NCBI GenBank assembly: GCA_947500055.1
Contig: CANMQO010000004.1
Span: 331,624 to 395,623 of the forward strand
Direction: 5' to 3'
Source of the DNA: an uncultured Paracoccaceae bacterium
GTDB taxonomy: Bacteria > Pseudomonadota > Alphaproteobacteria > Rhodobacterales > Rhodobacteraceae
Length of the DNA: 64,000 bases
Shown here piece after piece: positions 29,174-38,639 of this stretch (positions are counted from its first letter, which is position 1; every line of letters begins with the position of its first letter). The notes below the pieces were generated by a model. It was not told where the DNA came from. It worked only from the letters and a program-made list of their open reading frames with translations, and did no database searches. The position numbers were made by a program, and so were the translations under genes.

Positions 29174-30054
29174 CAGTAATGCACCCGTTTTTCGATGAAC
29201 TTGAACTGCAAGACGGTCAGCAGCCCCACGACGATCAGCAGGATCACTGATTGCGCGGAGGATGAGCCAAGGTCCTGGCTGACGAAACCGTCCGAATAGA
29301 CCTTGTAAACAAGGATCGTTGTTGTTTGTTGCGGACCCCCTGCAGTGATCGTGTGGATCACGCCGAAAGTTTCGAAGAAGGAATAGACGATATTCACGAC
29401 CAGCAGAAAAAACGTGGTCGGAGAAAGCAGCGGTAGCACGATGGTCCAAAAGCGCCGCCAGAAATGAGCGCCATCAATCGCAGCCGCCTCAATCACTGAA
29501 CGTGGCACGGCTTGCAGTGCTGCAAAGAAGAACAGAAAGTTATAGCTGATCCGCCCCCAGGCAGATGCGACAACGACGAGGCCCATCGCCTCGCCCCCGT
29601 TGAGCACGTGGTTCCAGTCATAGCCCAATTGCCCCAGATACCAGGACACGACGCCAACGCGGGTATTGAACATAAAAAGCCACAGCACCCCTGCGACCGC
29701 AGGGGCTACTGCGTAAGGCCAAATCAGCAGCGTGCGGTAGACGCCCGAGCCCTTGATCAGCCGGTCCGCGATGACCGCCAGAAAAAGCGCCGGAACCATT
29801 GAGCATAAGGTCACAAGAACAGAAAAGATCGCCGTGGTCACAAAGGACGCGCGATAATAGGGGTCCGAGAGCAGGAATTCAAAATTCCCAAGACCCACAT
29901 ACTGCATGGAAAGGCCAAATGGGTCAGGGATGAACAGCGATTGCCAGATCGCTTGTCCGGCTGGATAGAAAAAGAATACCGCCGATATCACGACTTGCGG
30001 CGCAATCAGCAAAAGCGGCAGCAGCCAGCCCCGAAACTTGACCCGTTTTTCCAT
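29173..30054 (-). CDS. ugpA: ABC transporter permease UgpA
   Basis: 293 aa, six predicted membrane helices. EAA motif: [27 protein letters not shown]. The segment [29 protein letters not shown] is typical of UgpA. One-base overlap with ugpE downstream; upstream a strong hairpin separates it from ugpB. Imports sn-glycerol-3-phosphate or glycerophosphodiesters in known systems, as a phosphorus and carbon source. Confidence 0.9.
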   Translation of the reverse strand: MEKRVKFRGWLLPLLLIAPQVVISAVFFFYPAGQAIWQSLFIPDPFGLSMQYVGLGNFEFLLSDPYYRASFVTTAIFSVLVTLCSMVPALFLAVIADRLIKGSGVYRTLLIWPYAVAPAVAGVLWLFMFNTRVGVVSWYLGQLGYDWNHVLNGGEAMGLVVVASAWGRISYNFLFFFAALQAVPRSVIEAAAIDGAHFWRRFWTIVLPLLSPTTFFLLVVNIVYSFFETFGVIHTITAGGPQQTTTILVYKVYSDGFVSQDLGSSSAQSVILLIVVGLLTVLQFKFIEKRVHY

Positions 30055-30068
30055 CAGACCCCTCGGAC

Positions 30069-30100
30069 AAGAAAGGCGGGCCGTTCAGCCCGCCTTTCTT
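30069..30100. terminator. 13-bp-arm hairpin between ugpB and ugpA
   Basis: AAGAAAGGCGGGC (30069-30081), a 6-base loop, then GCCCGCCTTTCTT (30088-30100), 13 perfect pairs. The short pyrimidine tail TTTCTT gives partial terminator character on both strands. Between a binding-protein gene and its permeases such hairpins usually protect the upstream mRNA and attenuate the rest, which gives excess binding protein. Confidence 0.75.
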
Positions 30101-30107
30101 ATTTGCC

Positions 30108-31418
30108 TTAGCGGTTTGCGGCTTCAAAGCGACGCAAGAGCGCGTCACCGCGTTCCTTTGCGCTGTCCATCGCTTCCTGTGCGGATTTGTCACCCGCCCA
30201 GATCGCCTCCAGCTCCTCGTCGATAATGCCCCTGATCTGATCGAACGATCCAAGGCGCAGACCTTTGGAATTCGCGGTTGGTTCGTTGGCCGTCATCTGG
30301 ATCACGGCAATATCCGTGCCAGGGTTGTCATCATAAAACCCGGCAGCACGGGTTGCCTCGCCCGCTTCTGACGTGATCGGCAGGTAACCTGTATCCTGGT
30401 GCCACTGTGCCTGCACATCGGACGACGAAAGAAAGGCCAGAAACTCGCCAACGCCCTTGTATTCCTCGGCTTCATGCCCCTCCATCACCCAGAGCGAGGC
30501 TCCGCCGATAATGGTATTCTGGGGCGCATTTCCAACACCTTCCCAATAGGGCAGCGGGCGCACGTCAAAATCAAACTCGGCTTCCGCCTTGATCCCGGCG
30601 TAACCGGCAGAGCTTTCGGTAAAGAGTGCGCATTCCCCGGATCGGAAATTCGCCCCGCCTTCATTGCGCCGCCCTGTATAGATGAACTTGCCGTCCTGCG
30701 CCCATTCACCCATGGCCGTCAAATGTGCGACCTGCGCTTCGCCGTTCAGCATCAGTTCTGTGTCCAGTCCGGCAAAGCCATTGTCCTGACTGGCGAATGG
30801 CACGTCATGGTAGGCCGAGAAGTTTTCGAGATGGATCCAGCTTTGCCATGCGGTGACCAGCGGGCATTCGGACCCGCCAGCCTTGAGTGCCTCAAGCGTT
30901 TCACCCACGTTCTGCCAAGTCGACAAATCTGTCTCCGGATCAACGCCAGCCGCTTCGAACGCGTCGCGGTTGACCCAAAGAACAGGTGTTGACGAGTTGA
31001 AGGGGAGAGACAGCATCTGGCCATCCGTTGTTGTGTAGTACCCTTTGACGGCGCCGATATAGGCATCTGGGTCAAACGTGGCGCCGCTTTCGGCCATCAC
31101 CTCAAAAACGGGTTTTGTCGCACCTTGCGCCGACATCATCGTCGCAGTCCCAACCTCGAACACCATCAGGATGTGTGGTTGCTCTCCTGCGCGAAAAGCC
31201 GCAATGCCGGAATTGAGCGTTTCGGAGTAGTTGCCCTTGTGGCTTTGCACCACGACATAGGCGCTTTGGCTCGCATTGAATGTGTCAACCTGTGCGGCAA
31301 CCAGCTCTCCCAGGCGGCCGGTAAACGCGTGCCAGAATTGCACTTCCGTTTGCGCCATGGCCGCAACTGGCGACAGCATCGTAGATACGGCGAAAGCGCC
31401 GAGAATCGATTTTTGCAT
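30108..31418 (-). CDS. ugpB: Glycerol-3-phosphate/glycerophosphodiester ABC transporter substrate-binding protein
   Basis: 436 aa periplasmic protein. Signal peptide MQKSILGAFAVSTMLSPVAAMA with an AMA cleavage site, then EVQFWHAFTGRLGELV and SLPFNSSTPVLWVNRDAF, characteristic of UgpB. Start at 31418 has AGGGGGA upstream; an earlier ATG at 31433 falls in a palindrome. First gene of ugpBAEC. I looked for a Pho box because ugp is often phosphate-regulated and found none that is convincing. Confidence 0.88.
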   Translation of the reverse strand: MQKSILGAFAVSTMLSPVAAMAQTEVQFWHAFTGRLGELVAAQVDTFNASQSAYVVVQSHKGNYSETLNSGIAAFRAGEQPHILMVFEVGTATMMSAQGATKPVFEVMAESGATFDPDAYIGAVKGYYTTTDGQMLSLPFNSSTPVLWVNRDAFEAAGVDPETDLSTWQNVGETLEALKAGGSECPLVTAWQSWIHLENFSAYHDVPFASQDNGFAGLDTELMLNGEAQVAHLTAMGEWAQDGKFIYTGRRNEGGANFRSGECALFTESSAGYAGIKAEAEFDFDVRPLPYWEGVGNAPQNTIIGGASLWVMEGHEAEEYKGVGEFLAFLSSSDVQAQWHQDTGYLPITSEAGEATRAAGFYDDNPGTDIAVIQMTANEPTANSKGLRLGSFDQIRGIIDEELEAIWAGDKSAQEAMDSAKERGDALLRRFEAANR

Positions 31419-31428
31419 TATTCCCCCT

Positions 31429-31445
31429 TGCACCGCAGCGGTGCA
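31429..31445. promoter_or_regulatory. 17-bp palindrome TGCACCGC-a-GCGGTGCA in the ugpB leader
   Basis: Perfect 8-bp arms around one base, ending 11 bases before the ugpB start codon and abutting its ribosome-binding site. It could be a regulator site (a LacI-type half-site would look like this) or a translation-controlling hairpin. Confidence 0.5.
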
Positions 31446-31739
31446 CTTCCTGATGCGCAGCGATTTCAGTCCCGCGCAAATTGTTCGATATCAAAACGAT
31501 ACACGCGTTCAGAAATTTATCAAGAAAGGACTAAGTGACCTCGCGGGGCCGCAATTTTCGGCGGAGTATTCCCGGGGAACGTCCCGGCCTCAGGGGTGTT
31601 GTACATTTCACTACTTAGTCGGTTAAGCGGGTCGGTCGCTGTGACCGTTGACGATTGATTGAACAGTTCCATCAGCGGACGGGAACGTCGTCAGCATAGA
31701 TGGCTGGGACCGCGTGCAGGCCTGAAACCTGCCATGCCC
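31446..31739. other. trpE-ugpB intergenic region
   Basis: About 300 bp holding the 3' end region of trpE and the promoter of ugpBAEC, both on the minus strand. A direct repeat CGATA-N6-CGATA near 31477-31493 is visible, but I find no clear terminator, Pho box or small gene. Confidence 0.5.
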
Positions 31740-33248
31740 CTAGTTTCCATCGTTCTGAAACATCGTCGCATCCGCCGCCGCTTTGCGGATGGCGTTGGAT
31801 TTATGCACGGTCTCCTGATACTCCGCCTCCGGGTCGCTGTCATAGACAACGCCGCCGCCTGCCTGAATATACAGCTTTTCGTCTTGCAACACGGCCGTGC
31901 GCAGGGCGATGCACATGTCCATGTCACCATTGGCGCTGAAATAGCCGCAACCGCCGCCATAGACGCCCCGTTTCTCCGGTTCTAGTTCATCAATAATTTC
32001 CATCGCCCGCACCTTTGGCGCGCCTGACACCGTGCCAGCAGGCATGCCTGCGAAAAACGCGCTGAGTGCGTCCTGATCATCGGCCAGTTCGCCCACAACG
32101 TTCGAGACGATATGCATCACATGGCTATAGCGTTCGACGATGAATTTTTCGGTCGGGCGTACGGTGCCGATCTTGCTGACCTTGCCAGTATCATTGCGGC
32201 CCAGATCCAAAAGCATCAGGTGCTCGGCGAGTTCCTTCTTGTCCGCCATCAGGTCGGCTTCGTTTGCGTTGTCTTCCTCCACGGTTGCTCCGCGTGGTCT
32301 TGTGCCGGCAATGGGGCGGATCGTGACCTCTGATCCAAAAACACGGACAAGGATTTCGGGGCTGGCTCCGATCACCTGAAAGCCGCCGAAATTGAAAAAG
32401 AACATGAAGGGTGATGGGTTGGTGCGCCGCAATGACCGGTAAAGCGAGAAGGGCGGTTCGCGGAAATCCTGCGTCCAGCGCTGTGAGGGGACGACCTGAA
32501 AGATGTCGCCTGCCTTGATATATTCCTTTGCCTTCTCAACGGCTTGCAGGTAGTCCGCATGGTCGAAATTCGACACCGGTGGGGCGACCGGCGCTGGGGC
32601 GGCCAGCGCGCGGCCCGTGCCGGGCATCGGGCGTTCCAACGCGCGCTGCGCATCCATCACCCGTTCGGCGGCTTGCGCATAGGCGGCACGCGCCGGCAGA
32701 TCGCCGTTCACATATGCCGGGGCCACAAGGATCACATCACCTTTCACCCCATCGAGCACCGCCACAACGGACGGGCGCATCATGACCGCATCGGGCAGGC
32801 CCAGCGGGTCAGGATTGATATCGGGCAGATGTTCGACCAGCCGGATCATGTCGTAGCCCAGATAGCCGAACAGCCCGGCAGAGGCTGCAGGCAGATCAGC
32901 GGGCAGATCGATCCGCGCCTCGGCCAGAAGGCTGCGCAGTGCGGTCAGCGGGTCATCATCCATATTGACCCAACCATCATCATCGAACCGTGCCTGTCTG
33001 TTGACCCGCGATGATGTGCCCCGGCATTCCCAGATCAGATCAGGGTTCATGCCGATGATCGAATAGCGACCGCGTATTTCGCCGCCTGTCACACTTTCCA
33101 GCATGAAGGCGTTTTTGCCCGCACCGGAAAGTTTCAACATCAACGAAACCGGCGTATCCAGATCGGCGGCGATGCGTGTATAGACAATCTGGTTTTCGCC
33201 CGCCTCATAACCGCGTGCGAAACTGTCGTAATCGGGCAAAAGCGCCAT
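31740..33248 (-). CDS. trpE: Anthranilate synthase component I
   Basis: 502 aa. Makes anthranilate from chorismate with ammonia from TrpG. N-terminal feedback-binding LMLKLSGAGKNAFMLESVTGGE includes the Leu-Glu-Ser motif that contacts tryptophan, and the chorismate domain has FQVVPSQRW, SPEILVRV, PIAGTRPRG, DLGRNDTGKV and GMPAGTVSGAPKVRAMEIIDELEP. It lies only 7 bases after the ppiD-like gene, so it is probably co-transcribed with it, and is 8 kb away from trpGDC. Confidence 0.97.
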   Translation of the reverse strand: MALLPDYDSFARGYEAGENQIVYTRIAADLDTPVSLMLKLSGAGKNAFMLESVTGGEIRGRYSIIGMNPDLIWECRGTSSRVNRQARFDDDGWVNMDDDPLTALRSLLAEARIDLPADLPAASAGLFGYLGYDMIRLVEHLPDINPDPLGLPDAVMMRPSVVAVLDGVKGDVILVAPAYVNGDLPARAAYAQAAERVMDAQRALERPMPGTGRALAAPAPVAPPVSNFDHADYLQAVEKAKEYIKAGDIFQVVPSQRWTQDFREPPFSLYRSLRRTNPSPFMFFFNFGGFQVIGASPEILVRVFGSEVTIRPIAGTRPRGATVEEDNANEADLMADKKELAEHLMLLDLGRNDTGKVSKIGTVRPTEKFIVERYSHVMHIVSNVVGELADDQDALSAFFAGMPAGTVSGAPKVRAMEIIDELEPEKRGVYGGGCGYFSANGDMDMCIALRTAVLQDEKLYIQAGGGVVYDSDPEAEYQETVHKSNAIRKAAADATMFQNDGN

Positions 33249-33255
33249 GACGGAC

Positions 33256-35097
33256 CTATCGGAACTGGGCGTTGACCGCGTTCACGGTTGCCTGGTTGAT
33301 ATTAAGTTCGGTGCGTTCCTGCACTGATGTGGCATAGGCGTCAAAGACGTCCTGCATGATCCCGGCGGCTGCATTTGCGGCAAGTTGTTCGCGTTGGGCT
33401 GCATTGGTTTCAGACGCCAGATCAGCGGGCGCAATATTGTCGAGCCGCAGGATAATTGCCTTGTCACCAGCGTCGATCACCCGCACGTCGCTGACGGACA
33501 TTTCAAACACCTGGTCGATGAAATCCACGGGCGTCCCTTCGACAAAACTGCGGCGGGTCAGGTCATTGTCAACCGTTGGTGCCAGCCCCAGCGTGTCAAA
33601 ACCGGTCAGCGGTTCTATCGTTGCTGCAATCTCTTCCGCTTTGGCGAGAATGGCCTCCTGCCGGGCCTGCATCTGCCACGCGGCTTTGACCGCATCGCGA
33701 ACCGCATCAATCGGCTGCACCGTTGGCGGCGTGATTCCGTCCAACCGCAAGGCAAAGATACCACCGTCGGCCAGATCGTTGACTTCGGCAAAATCGCCTT
33801 CCTGCACCGTTCCCGCGGCTTGACGGAATGCATCATAAGCGGCGATGCCGTCGGTCACGTCGGCGGTCCAGTTGATCGTGCCCAGTTCCATATCCGTGCG
33901 CTCAGCCAGATCCTCCATGGTGGCACCACCGGCCAAAAGATCGATGATCTGATCGGTGCTGTCGTTGATCGCTTCGCGGGCGGCCTCTGCGGCGAGTTCA
34001 TCGCGCAAGGCGGGTACGGCATCTTCCAGCGGCGTTTCCTGCGCGGCAAGAACGGCATTCATCCTAAAAAGGGCTGGGCCAAGACCGGCGTTGAAGGGGC
34101 CAAGAACGGCGCCGGGGTCTGCCGCAAAAACCGCATCGCCGGCATCGCCAAGGCTTTCGCGGTCGACGTCGCCCAGGTCGATATCTGACAAGCTCAACCC
34201 GCGTTCCACCACGAGATCCTCAAATGTGACCTCGCCTGCATCCAGACGCGCCATTGCGGCATCTGCATCCGCTTGGCTGATATAGACAAGCCGTTCGACC
34301 AGGCGCCGTTCGGGCTGAACAAACTCGGCGATTCGTTCCTGATACAGCTCTGCGACCTCGCTGTCTGACACGGTCATCTGGTCCTGGATCATGATTGGTG
34401 TCAGCCAAGCATAGGTAATGTCGCGCGTTTCAGGCAGGGTGAATTCTTCTGGGTTGGCATCGTAATATGCCTGCTGATCTGCCTCGGTCGCGCCGGGTAC
34501 CGGCGCGGTCAGGGCTGTGTCGTCAATGCTGGCCCATGTAACGCTGCGCTGTTCGCCAAGGTATTTGACCAGCGTATCGGCATAAGTCTCGGCCTCGGGG
34601 ATTCCACCGACCACGGCGCCTTGCAAAAGGGTGCGGGCCACATCTTCGCGCAGGCTGTTCTCGAATTCGGCCTCGCTCTGGCCACTTTGCTGCAAGGCAA
34701 AGCGGTAGCTTTCGCGGTTGAATGTGCCGCCCGCCCCCTGAAATTGCGGAATTTCGCGCAGCCGGTCGAGGACGGTTTGGTCACCTGCTGAAATGCCCAG
34801 CTGCGACGCTTCATTGTCCAGCGTGCGGGTCAGGATCAACTGGTTGAGCGCGGCCTGATCGATGCCAAATGCCTGCGCCTGCTGGAACGAAATGGGTGCG
34901 CCGAACTGTGCGGAAAGCGAGCGGATCTGCTGGTTCAGGGCATTTTGATAGGCATTCACGCTGACGTCTTTTTCGCCGACGGTGCCGATATTGCGGATAT
35001 TCCCGCTCAGCCCGCCAGAGCCGAAACCCGCAAGGCCCAACAGGATGAGGATCACAACAATCCAGACGCCGTATCGTTTGTTCTTTTTCTCAGCCAT
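33256..35097 (-). CDS. Membrane-anchored peptidyl-prolyl isomerase/chaperone (PpiD/SurA-like)
   Basis: 613 aa. One N-terminal membrane segment (about 10-27, VWIVVILILLGLAGFGSG) leaves the rest in the periplasm. The SurA_N-like region (about 35-170, NALNQQIRSLSAQFG... LREDVARTLL) is followed by a parvulin-like middle region (FEDLVVERGLSLSDIDLGDV) and a long helical C-terminus. It assists folding of secreted and outer membrane proteins. Immediately upstream of trpE with a 7-base gap. Confidence 0.88.
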   Translation of the reverse strand: MAEKKNKRYGVWIVVILILLGLAGFGSGGLSGNIRNIGTVGEKDVSVNAYQNALNQQIRSLSAQFGAPISFQQAQAFGIDQAALNQLILTRTLDNEASQLGISAGDQTVLDRLREIPQFQGAGGTFNRESYRFALQQSGQSEAEFENSLREDVARTLLQGAVVGGIPEAETYADTLVKYLGEQRSVTWASIDDTALTAPVPGATEADQQAYYDANPEEFTLPETRDITYAWLTPIMIQDQMTVSDSEVAELYQERIAEFVQPERRLVERLVYISQADADAAMARLDAGEVTFEDLVVERGLSLSDIDLGDVDRESLGDAGDAVFAADPGAVLGPFNAGLGPALFRMNAVLAAQETPLEDAVPALRDELAAEAAREAINDSTDQIIDLLAGGATMEDLAERTDMELGTINWTADVTDGIAAYDAFRQAAGTVQEGDFAEVNDLADGGIFALRLDGITPPTVQPIDAVRDAVKAAWQMQARQEAILAKAEEIAATIEPLTGFDTLGLAPTVDNDLTRRSFVEGTPVDFIDQVFEMSVSDVRVIDAGDKAIILRLDNIAPADLASETNAAQREQLAANAAAGIMQDVFDAYATSVQERTELNINQATVNAVNAQFR

Positions 35098-35173
35098 TCA
35101 ACCTGCCCGCTACTAGATTTACCCCGGCCTGGGGTGGCGCATGAATACGGGGCCGGGGGCAGGGGTGCAAGGG

Positions 35174-36349
35174 TCAGTAGCGCTGCTTTGCGAGCCTTTC
35201 AAACAGCGTCTTGACCCCCACCCGGTCGATATTGGCGAAGGCGACCCGGACCTGGCTTTCCCCGTCCGGAAATTCATCAGGCATGAACATCGTACCGGGC
35301 AATAGAAGGACACCGGCATCGGCGACCAATTTCGGGGCCAGTTCAGCCGATGACATAGCAAACGGGTGTTGCAGATAAGCGAAATAGGCGCCGCATCCCA
35401 TCAGTTTCCAACCCTGCTCGGCCAGCAAGGGGAAATGGTCAGAGATGGCGGCGCGGCGGTTAAGGATTTCATCGCGCTCCCCGGCCAGCCATTGCGCGAG
35501 GTTCTGCATGCCCCAAAGGGCGGCCCGCTGCCCCAGCTGGTTGGGGCAAATCGTAACCGTGTCGAGGAACTTCTCCATCTCGGCCAGTTGTGCCGCATTC
35601 GCAATCACGGCACCGACCCGGTGCCCGGTGAGGCGGTAAGCCTTTGAAAAGGAATAAAGATGAATCAGAGTGTCGGACCAATCGGGGTCGGCAAACAGAT
35701 CATGTGGCGCGCCTGTGCGACTGTCAAAATCGCGGTAAGTCTCATCCACGATCAGGGCAATTCCATGTGTACGGGCAAGGTCAAAGAATGCCTTGAGCGT
35801 CTCCCCGGGATATTCAACGCCACAAGGGTTGTTTGGACTTACAAGGGCAATCGCCCGGGTGCGAGGGGTGATCAGTTTTGCCGCCTCTGCCGCATCGGGG
35901 ATCATGCCTTCGCCAACCATCAATGGGCAGGTATTGACCCCGGACATATCCAGCCACATGCGGTGGTTGAAATAGTAGGGGATTGGCAGGATCACCTCAT
36001 CCCCTTCATTGCAAAGGGACGCGATGACGGCAGCAAAGGCTTGGTTGCAGCCGGATGTTATCGCCACCTGGTCCGGGCTGATCTGACCACCATAATCTGC
36101 TGCCCATTGCGTGGCCAATGTTTCGCGTAAGGCAGGCAGGCCAAGCACAGGGCCGTAAAGATGTGCCTCTGCGTCATTGACGACCATCTCGGCCATCGCG
36201 GCGCGCATTGGTGCAGGCGGCGGATCAACCGGGGCGGCCTGACTGACATTGAGCAAGGGGCGGTCAGTGGGATGCACCACACCGTCAAGCCAGCGTCTTG
36301 CCTCCATCACCGGAGGTGCAAATGTGGTGGCCGTCCGTGATTGGGGCAT
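35174..36349 (-). CDS. Class I/II pyridoxal-phosphate aminotransferase
   Basis: 391 aa fold-type I enzyme. PLP contacts: SGCNQAFAAVIASL, SPNNPCGVEYPG, DETYRDF and the Schiff-base lysine in YSFSKAYRLTGHRVG. Start at 36349 (MPQSRTATTFAPPVMEARRW) has GGAAA upstream; a start at 36385 would add residues with no support. Substrate not evident; related proteins act on aspartate, aromatic or branched-chain amino acids. Followed upstream by gpt in the same direction with a 48-bp gap. Confidence 0.88.
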   Translation of the reverse strand: MPQSRTATTFAPPVMEARRWLDGVVHPTDRPLLNVSQAAPVDPPPAPMRAAMAEMVVNDAEAHLYGPVLGLPALRETLATQWAADYGGQISPDQVAITSGCNQAFAAVIASLCNEGDEVILPIPYYFNHRMWLDMSGVNTCPLMVGEGMIPDAAEAAKLITPRTRAIALVSPNNPCGVEYPGETLKAFFDLARTHGIALIVDETYRDFDSRTGAPHDLFADPDWSDTLIHLYSFSKAYRLTGHRVGAVIANAAQLAEMEKFLDTVTICPNQLGQRAALWGMQNLAQWLAGERDEILNRRAAISDHFPLLAEQGWKLMGCGAYFAYLQHPFAMSSAELAPKLVADAGVLLLPGTMFMPDEFPDGESQVRVAFANIDRVGVKTLFERLAKQRY

Positions 36350-36397
36350 GGGATTTCCAGAATGAGCGGCTGCGCCGCATGACATTATTGAAGGGCG

Positions 36398-36904
36398 CTA
36401 GTCGTTCCCGCGGTATGGCTGCACGTATTGTAGCGCCATGTCCCATGGAAAAAAGATCCAGGTGTCCTGGCTGACCTCTGTGATGAACGTATCCACCTGC
36501 GGGCGCCCTTTTGGCTTGGCGTAGACCGTTGCGAAATGCGCTTTCGGGTACAGCGCGCGCACCAGTTCCAGCGTTTTGCCGCTATCAACCAGATCGTCGA
36601 TGATCAGAATGCCTGTTCCGTCGCCCATCAGTTCTGCATCAGGGGCTTTCAGTACCTTCGCCTCTGACTGATCCTGATGGTCATAGCTTTTGACGCTGAT
36701 CGTATCGACAGTGCGAATGTCCAACTCCCGCGCCGCTATCATCGCAGGCGCCATGCCGCCACGTGTGATCGCCACCACGCCCTTCCACGCCCCATTGTCA
36801 GGGCCTTGCCCGTCCAACCGCCAGGCCAGTGCCCGGCTGTCACGATGGATCTGGTCCCAACTGATGTGAAACCCTTTTTCATGGGGCAGGCGGGTGTCTG
36901 TCAT
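36398..36904 (-). CDS. gpt: Xanthine-guanine phosphoribosyltransferase
   Basis: 168 aa. Salvages guanine and xanthine to nucleotides using PRPP. The PRPP loop is [17 protein letters not shown], and [15 protein letters not shown] near the N-terminus is typical of Gpt. The start at 36904 ([18 protein letters not shown]) follows AAAGGTGACACC; upstream extension to 36985 overlaps fabI and is not conserved. Probably co-transcribed after fabI. Confidence 0.93.
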   Translation of the reverse strand: MTDTRLPHEKGFHISWDQIHRDSRALAWRLDGQGPDNGAWKGVVAITRGGMAPAMIAARELDIRTVDTISVKSYDHQDQSEAKVLKAPDAELMGDGTGILIIDDLVDSGKTLELVRALYPKAHFATVYAKPKGRPQVDTFITEVSQDTWIFFPWDMALQYVQPYRGND

Positions 36905-36959
36905 GGTGTCACCTTTCAAATCGAAGGAGTTAAAACGTTGCGGCGCGAGGGCGCTGGGC

Positions 36960-37766
36960 CTATTCCTTGGTAATGTCGGGGGCATCGACCGCCTTCATCC
37001 CGACGACGTGATAACCGGCATCAACATGGAGCACTTCACCGGTCACCGCACTACCCAGATCGGACAGAAGATAGAGAGCGGATTTCCCGACCTCGTCCTG
37101 CGTCACGGTGCGCCGCAGCGGGCTGTTATATTCGTTCCATTTCATGATGAGCCGAAAATCGCCGATGCCGGACGCGGCGAGCGTTTTGATCGTACCCGCA
37201 CTGATTGCATTGACGCGGATATTGTCTTTGCCCAGGTCCTCGGCGAGGTAGCGAACGGAGGCTTCAAGAGCTGCTTTTGCAACGCCCATGACGTTGTAAT
37301 GCGGCATGACTTTTTCAGCGCCGTAATAGGTGAGCGTCAGGCAAGAACCACCTTCAGTCATCATCTTTTCAGCACGTTGTACGACTGCGGTGAAAGAGTA
37401 GACCGAGATGTCCATCGACATCTGGAAATTGGAACGGCTTGTATCAACGTAGCGACCGCGCAATTCAGATTTATCTGAAAAACCAATGGCATGCACGATA
37501 AAGTCTAACTTTCCCCAACGCTTCTCAAGCTCTGCAAAAAGCGCGTCGATTGAGCTTTCGTCGCCTACATCACATGGCAAAACAATATCGGAACCAACCG
37601 ACGCAGCCAGGGGCTCCACCCGCTTTTTCAGGGCGTCACCCTGAAAGGAAAATGCAAGTTCAGCCCCCGCATCAGCGCAGGCTTTTGCGATGCCCCAGGC
37701 AATGGATTTATCGTTTGCCAGACCCATGATCAGGCCACGTTTGCCTTGCATCAGATTGCTGCTCAT
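36960..37766 (-). CDS. fabI: Enoyl-[acyl-carrier-protein] reductase (NADH)
   Basis: 268 aa SDR-type reductase of fatty-acid elongation and the target of triclosan. N-terminal [21 protein letters not shown]; the catalytic Tyr and Lys lie in [39 protein letters not shown] follows. Start at 37766 (MSSNLMQGK) after AAAGGA. Divergent from pdxH across 151 bp with a palindrome. Confidence 0.96.
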   Translation of the reverse strand: MSSNLMQGKRGLIMGLANDKSIAWGIAKACADAGAELAFSFQGDALKKRVEPLAASVGSDIVLPCDVGDESSIDALFAELEKRWGKLDFIVHAIGFSDKSELRGRYVDTSRSNFQMSMDISVYSFTAVVQRAEKMMTEGGSCLTLTYYGAEKVMPHYNVMGVAKAALEASVRYLAEDLGKDNIRVNAISAGTIKTLAASGIGDFRLIMKWNEYNSPLRRTVTQDEVGKSALYLLSDLGSAVTGEVLHVDAGYHVVGMKAVDAPDITKE

Positions 37767-37852
37767 TTCATGTGTCCTTTGTCCCATTTAACGGTGTCAA
37801 AAGCGGTTTATGCCATTGCAATCAGGTCAGCAAGCTGTTGCCGAGTTAAGGT

Positions 37853-37869
37853 AAAGTGGTTGCCACTTT
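37853..37869. promoter_or_regulatory. Palindrome AAAGTGG-N3-CCACTTT between fabI and pdxH
   Basis: A perfect 7-bp inverted repeat in the divergent fabI/pdxH region, 48 bp before pdxH and 86 bp before fabI. A second small palindrome ATAAC-c-GTTAT is at 37882-37892. Placement suits a shared operator; the regulator is unknown. Confidence 0.45.
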
Positions 37870-37917
37870 CTGGGATTGCCCATAACCGTTATCCGGGGGC
37901 GAAAACGAGGGTCGGCA

Positions 37918-38523
37918 ATGTCTGATCAGGACGGCATATTTGCGGGTGAAAACCCGTTCGTTATCGCGCAGGCTTGGCTGGATGAGGCCTCTGAAGTTGA
38001 ACCCAACGACCCTAACGCAATTGCATTGGCGACGGTCGATGCAAACGACTTGCCCAATGTGCGCATGGTCCTATTGAAGGAGATTGAAGCCGAAGCGTTT
38101 GTTTTCTATAGTAATTATGAAAGCAAAAAGGCATCCGAGATTGCACATGCCGGGAAGGCAGCATTTGTCATGCACTGGAAATCCCTTGCGCGGCAAATTC
38201 GTGTGCGCGGTCTTGTCAGTAAAGAAGATGGGCCAATCGCAGATTCCTACTTCCGGTCCCGTTCACTCAAGAGTAGGCTTGGGGCTTGGGCGTCGCGGCA
38301 ATCACAACCGCTGACCTCGCGTGCGTCACTGATGGCGGACGTTGCAAAAGTAACGATGCAGAAAGGGACGGACCCGGAACGTCCTCCCTTCTGGGGCGGG
38401 TATCGTATCGTTCCGTTGGAGATCGAGTTTTGGTCTGACGGACAATTTAGACTGCACGACCGGTTTCGGTGGTCGCGCGCAACGATTGATCATGACTGGG
38501 AAGTTACCCGATTGAATCCTTGA
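37918..38523 (+). CDS. pdxH: Pyridoxamine 5'-phosphate oxidase
   Basis: 201 aa FMN enzyme making pyridoxal phosphate. Signatures: [52 protein letters not shown] and the C-terminal [27 protein letters not shown]. The ATG at 37918 follows GAGGG; an in-frame start at 37876 lies inside the promoter region. Its product serves the PLP enzymes nearby, though this is not special to the locus. Confidence 0.96.
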   Translation: MSDQDGIFAGENPFVIAQAWLDEASEVEPNDPNAIALATVDANDLPNVRMVLLKEIEAEAFVFYSNYESKKASEIAHAGKAAFVMHWKSLARQIRVRGLVSKEDGPIADSYFRSRSLKSRLGAWASRQSQPLTSRASLMADVAKVTMQKGTDPERPPFWGGYRIVPLEIEFWSDGQFRLHDRFRWSRATIDHDWEVTRLNP

Positions 38524-38639
38524 ATTTCACGTATCGGGAAATGCAAGGCCTTGATCTTTGAGGGATTTTCTGGTCGTGATCGGAAGCAGAAGAAACGGTG
38601 TTATCCAGTAAAAACGGGTGCCACTTAGGGGAATACAAG

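Noticed and set aside
31446..31660. Pho box upstream of ugpB
   Set aside because: No pair of CTGTCAT-like 7-mers with 11-bp phase was found on either strand.
36905..36985. N-terminal extension of gpt
   Set aside because: Runs into the fabI 3' end; the shorter start has a good ribosome-binding site.
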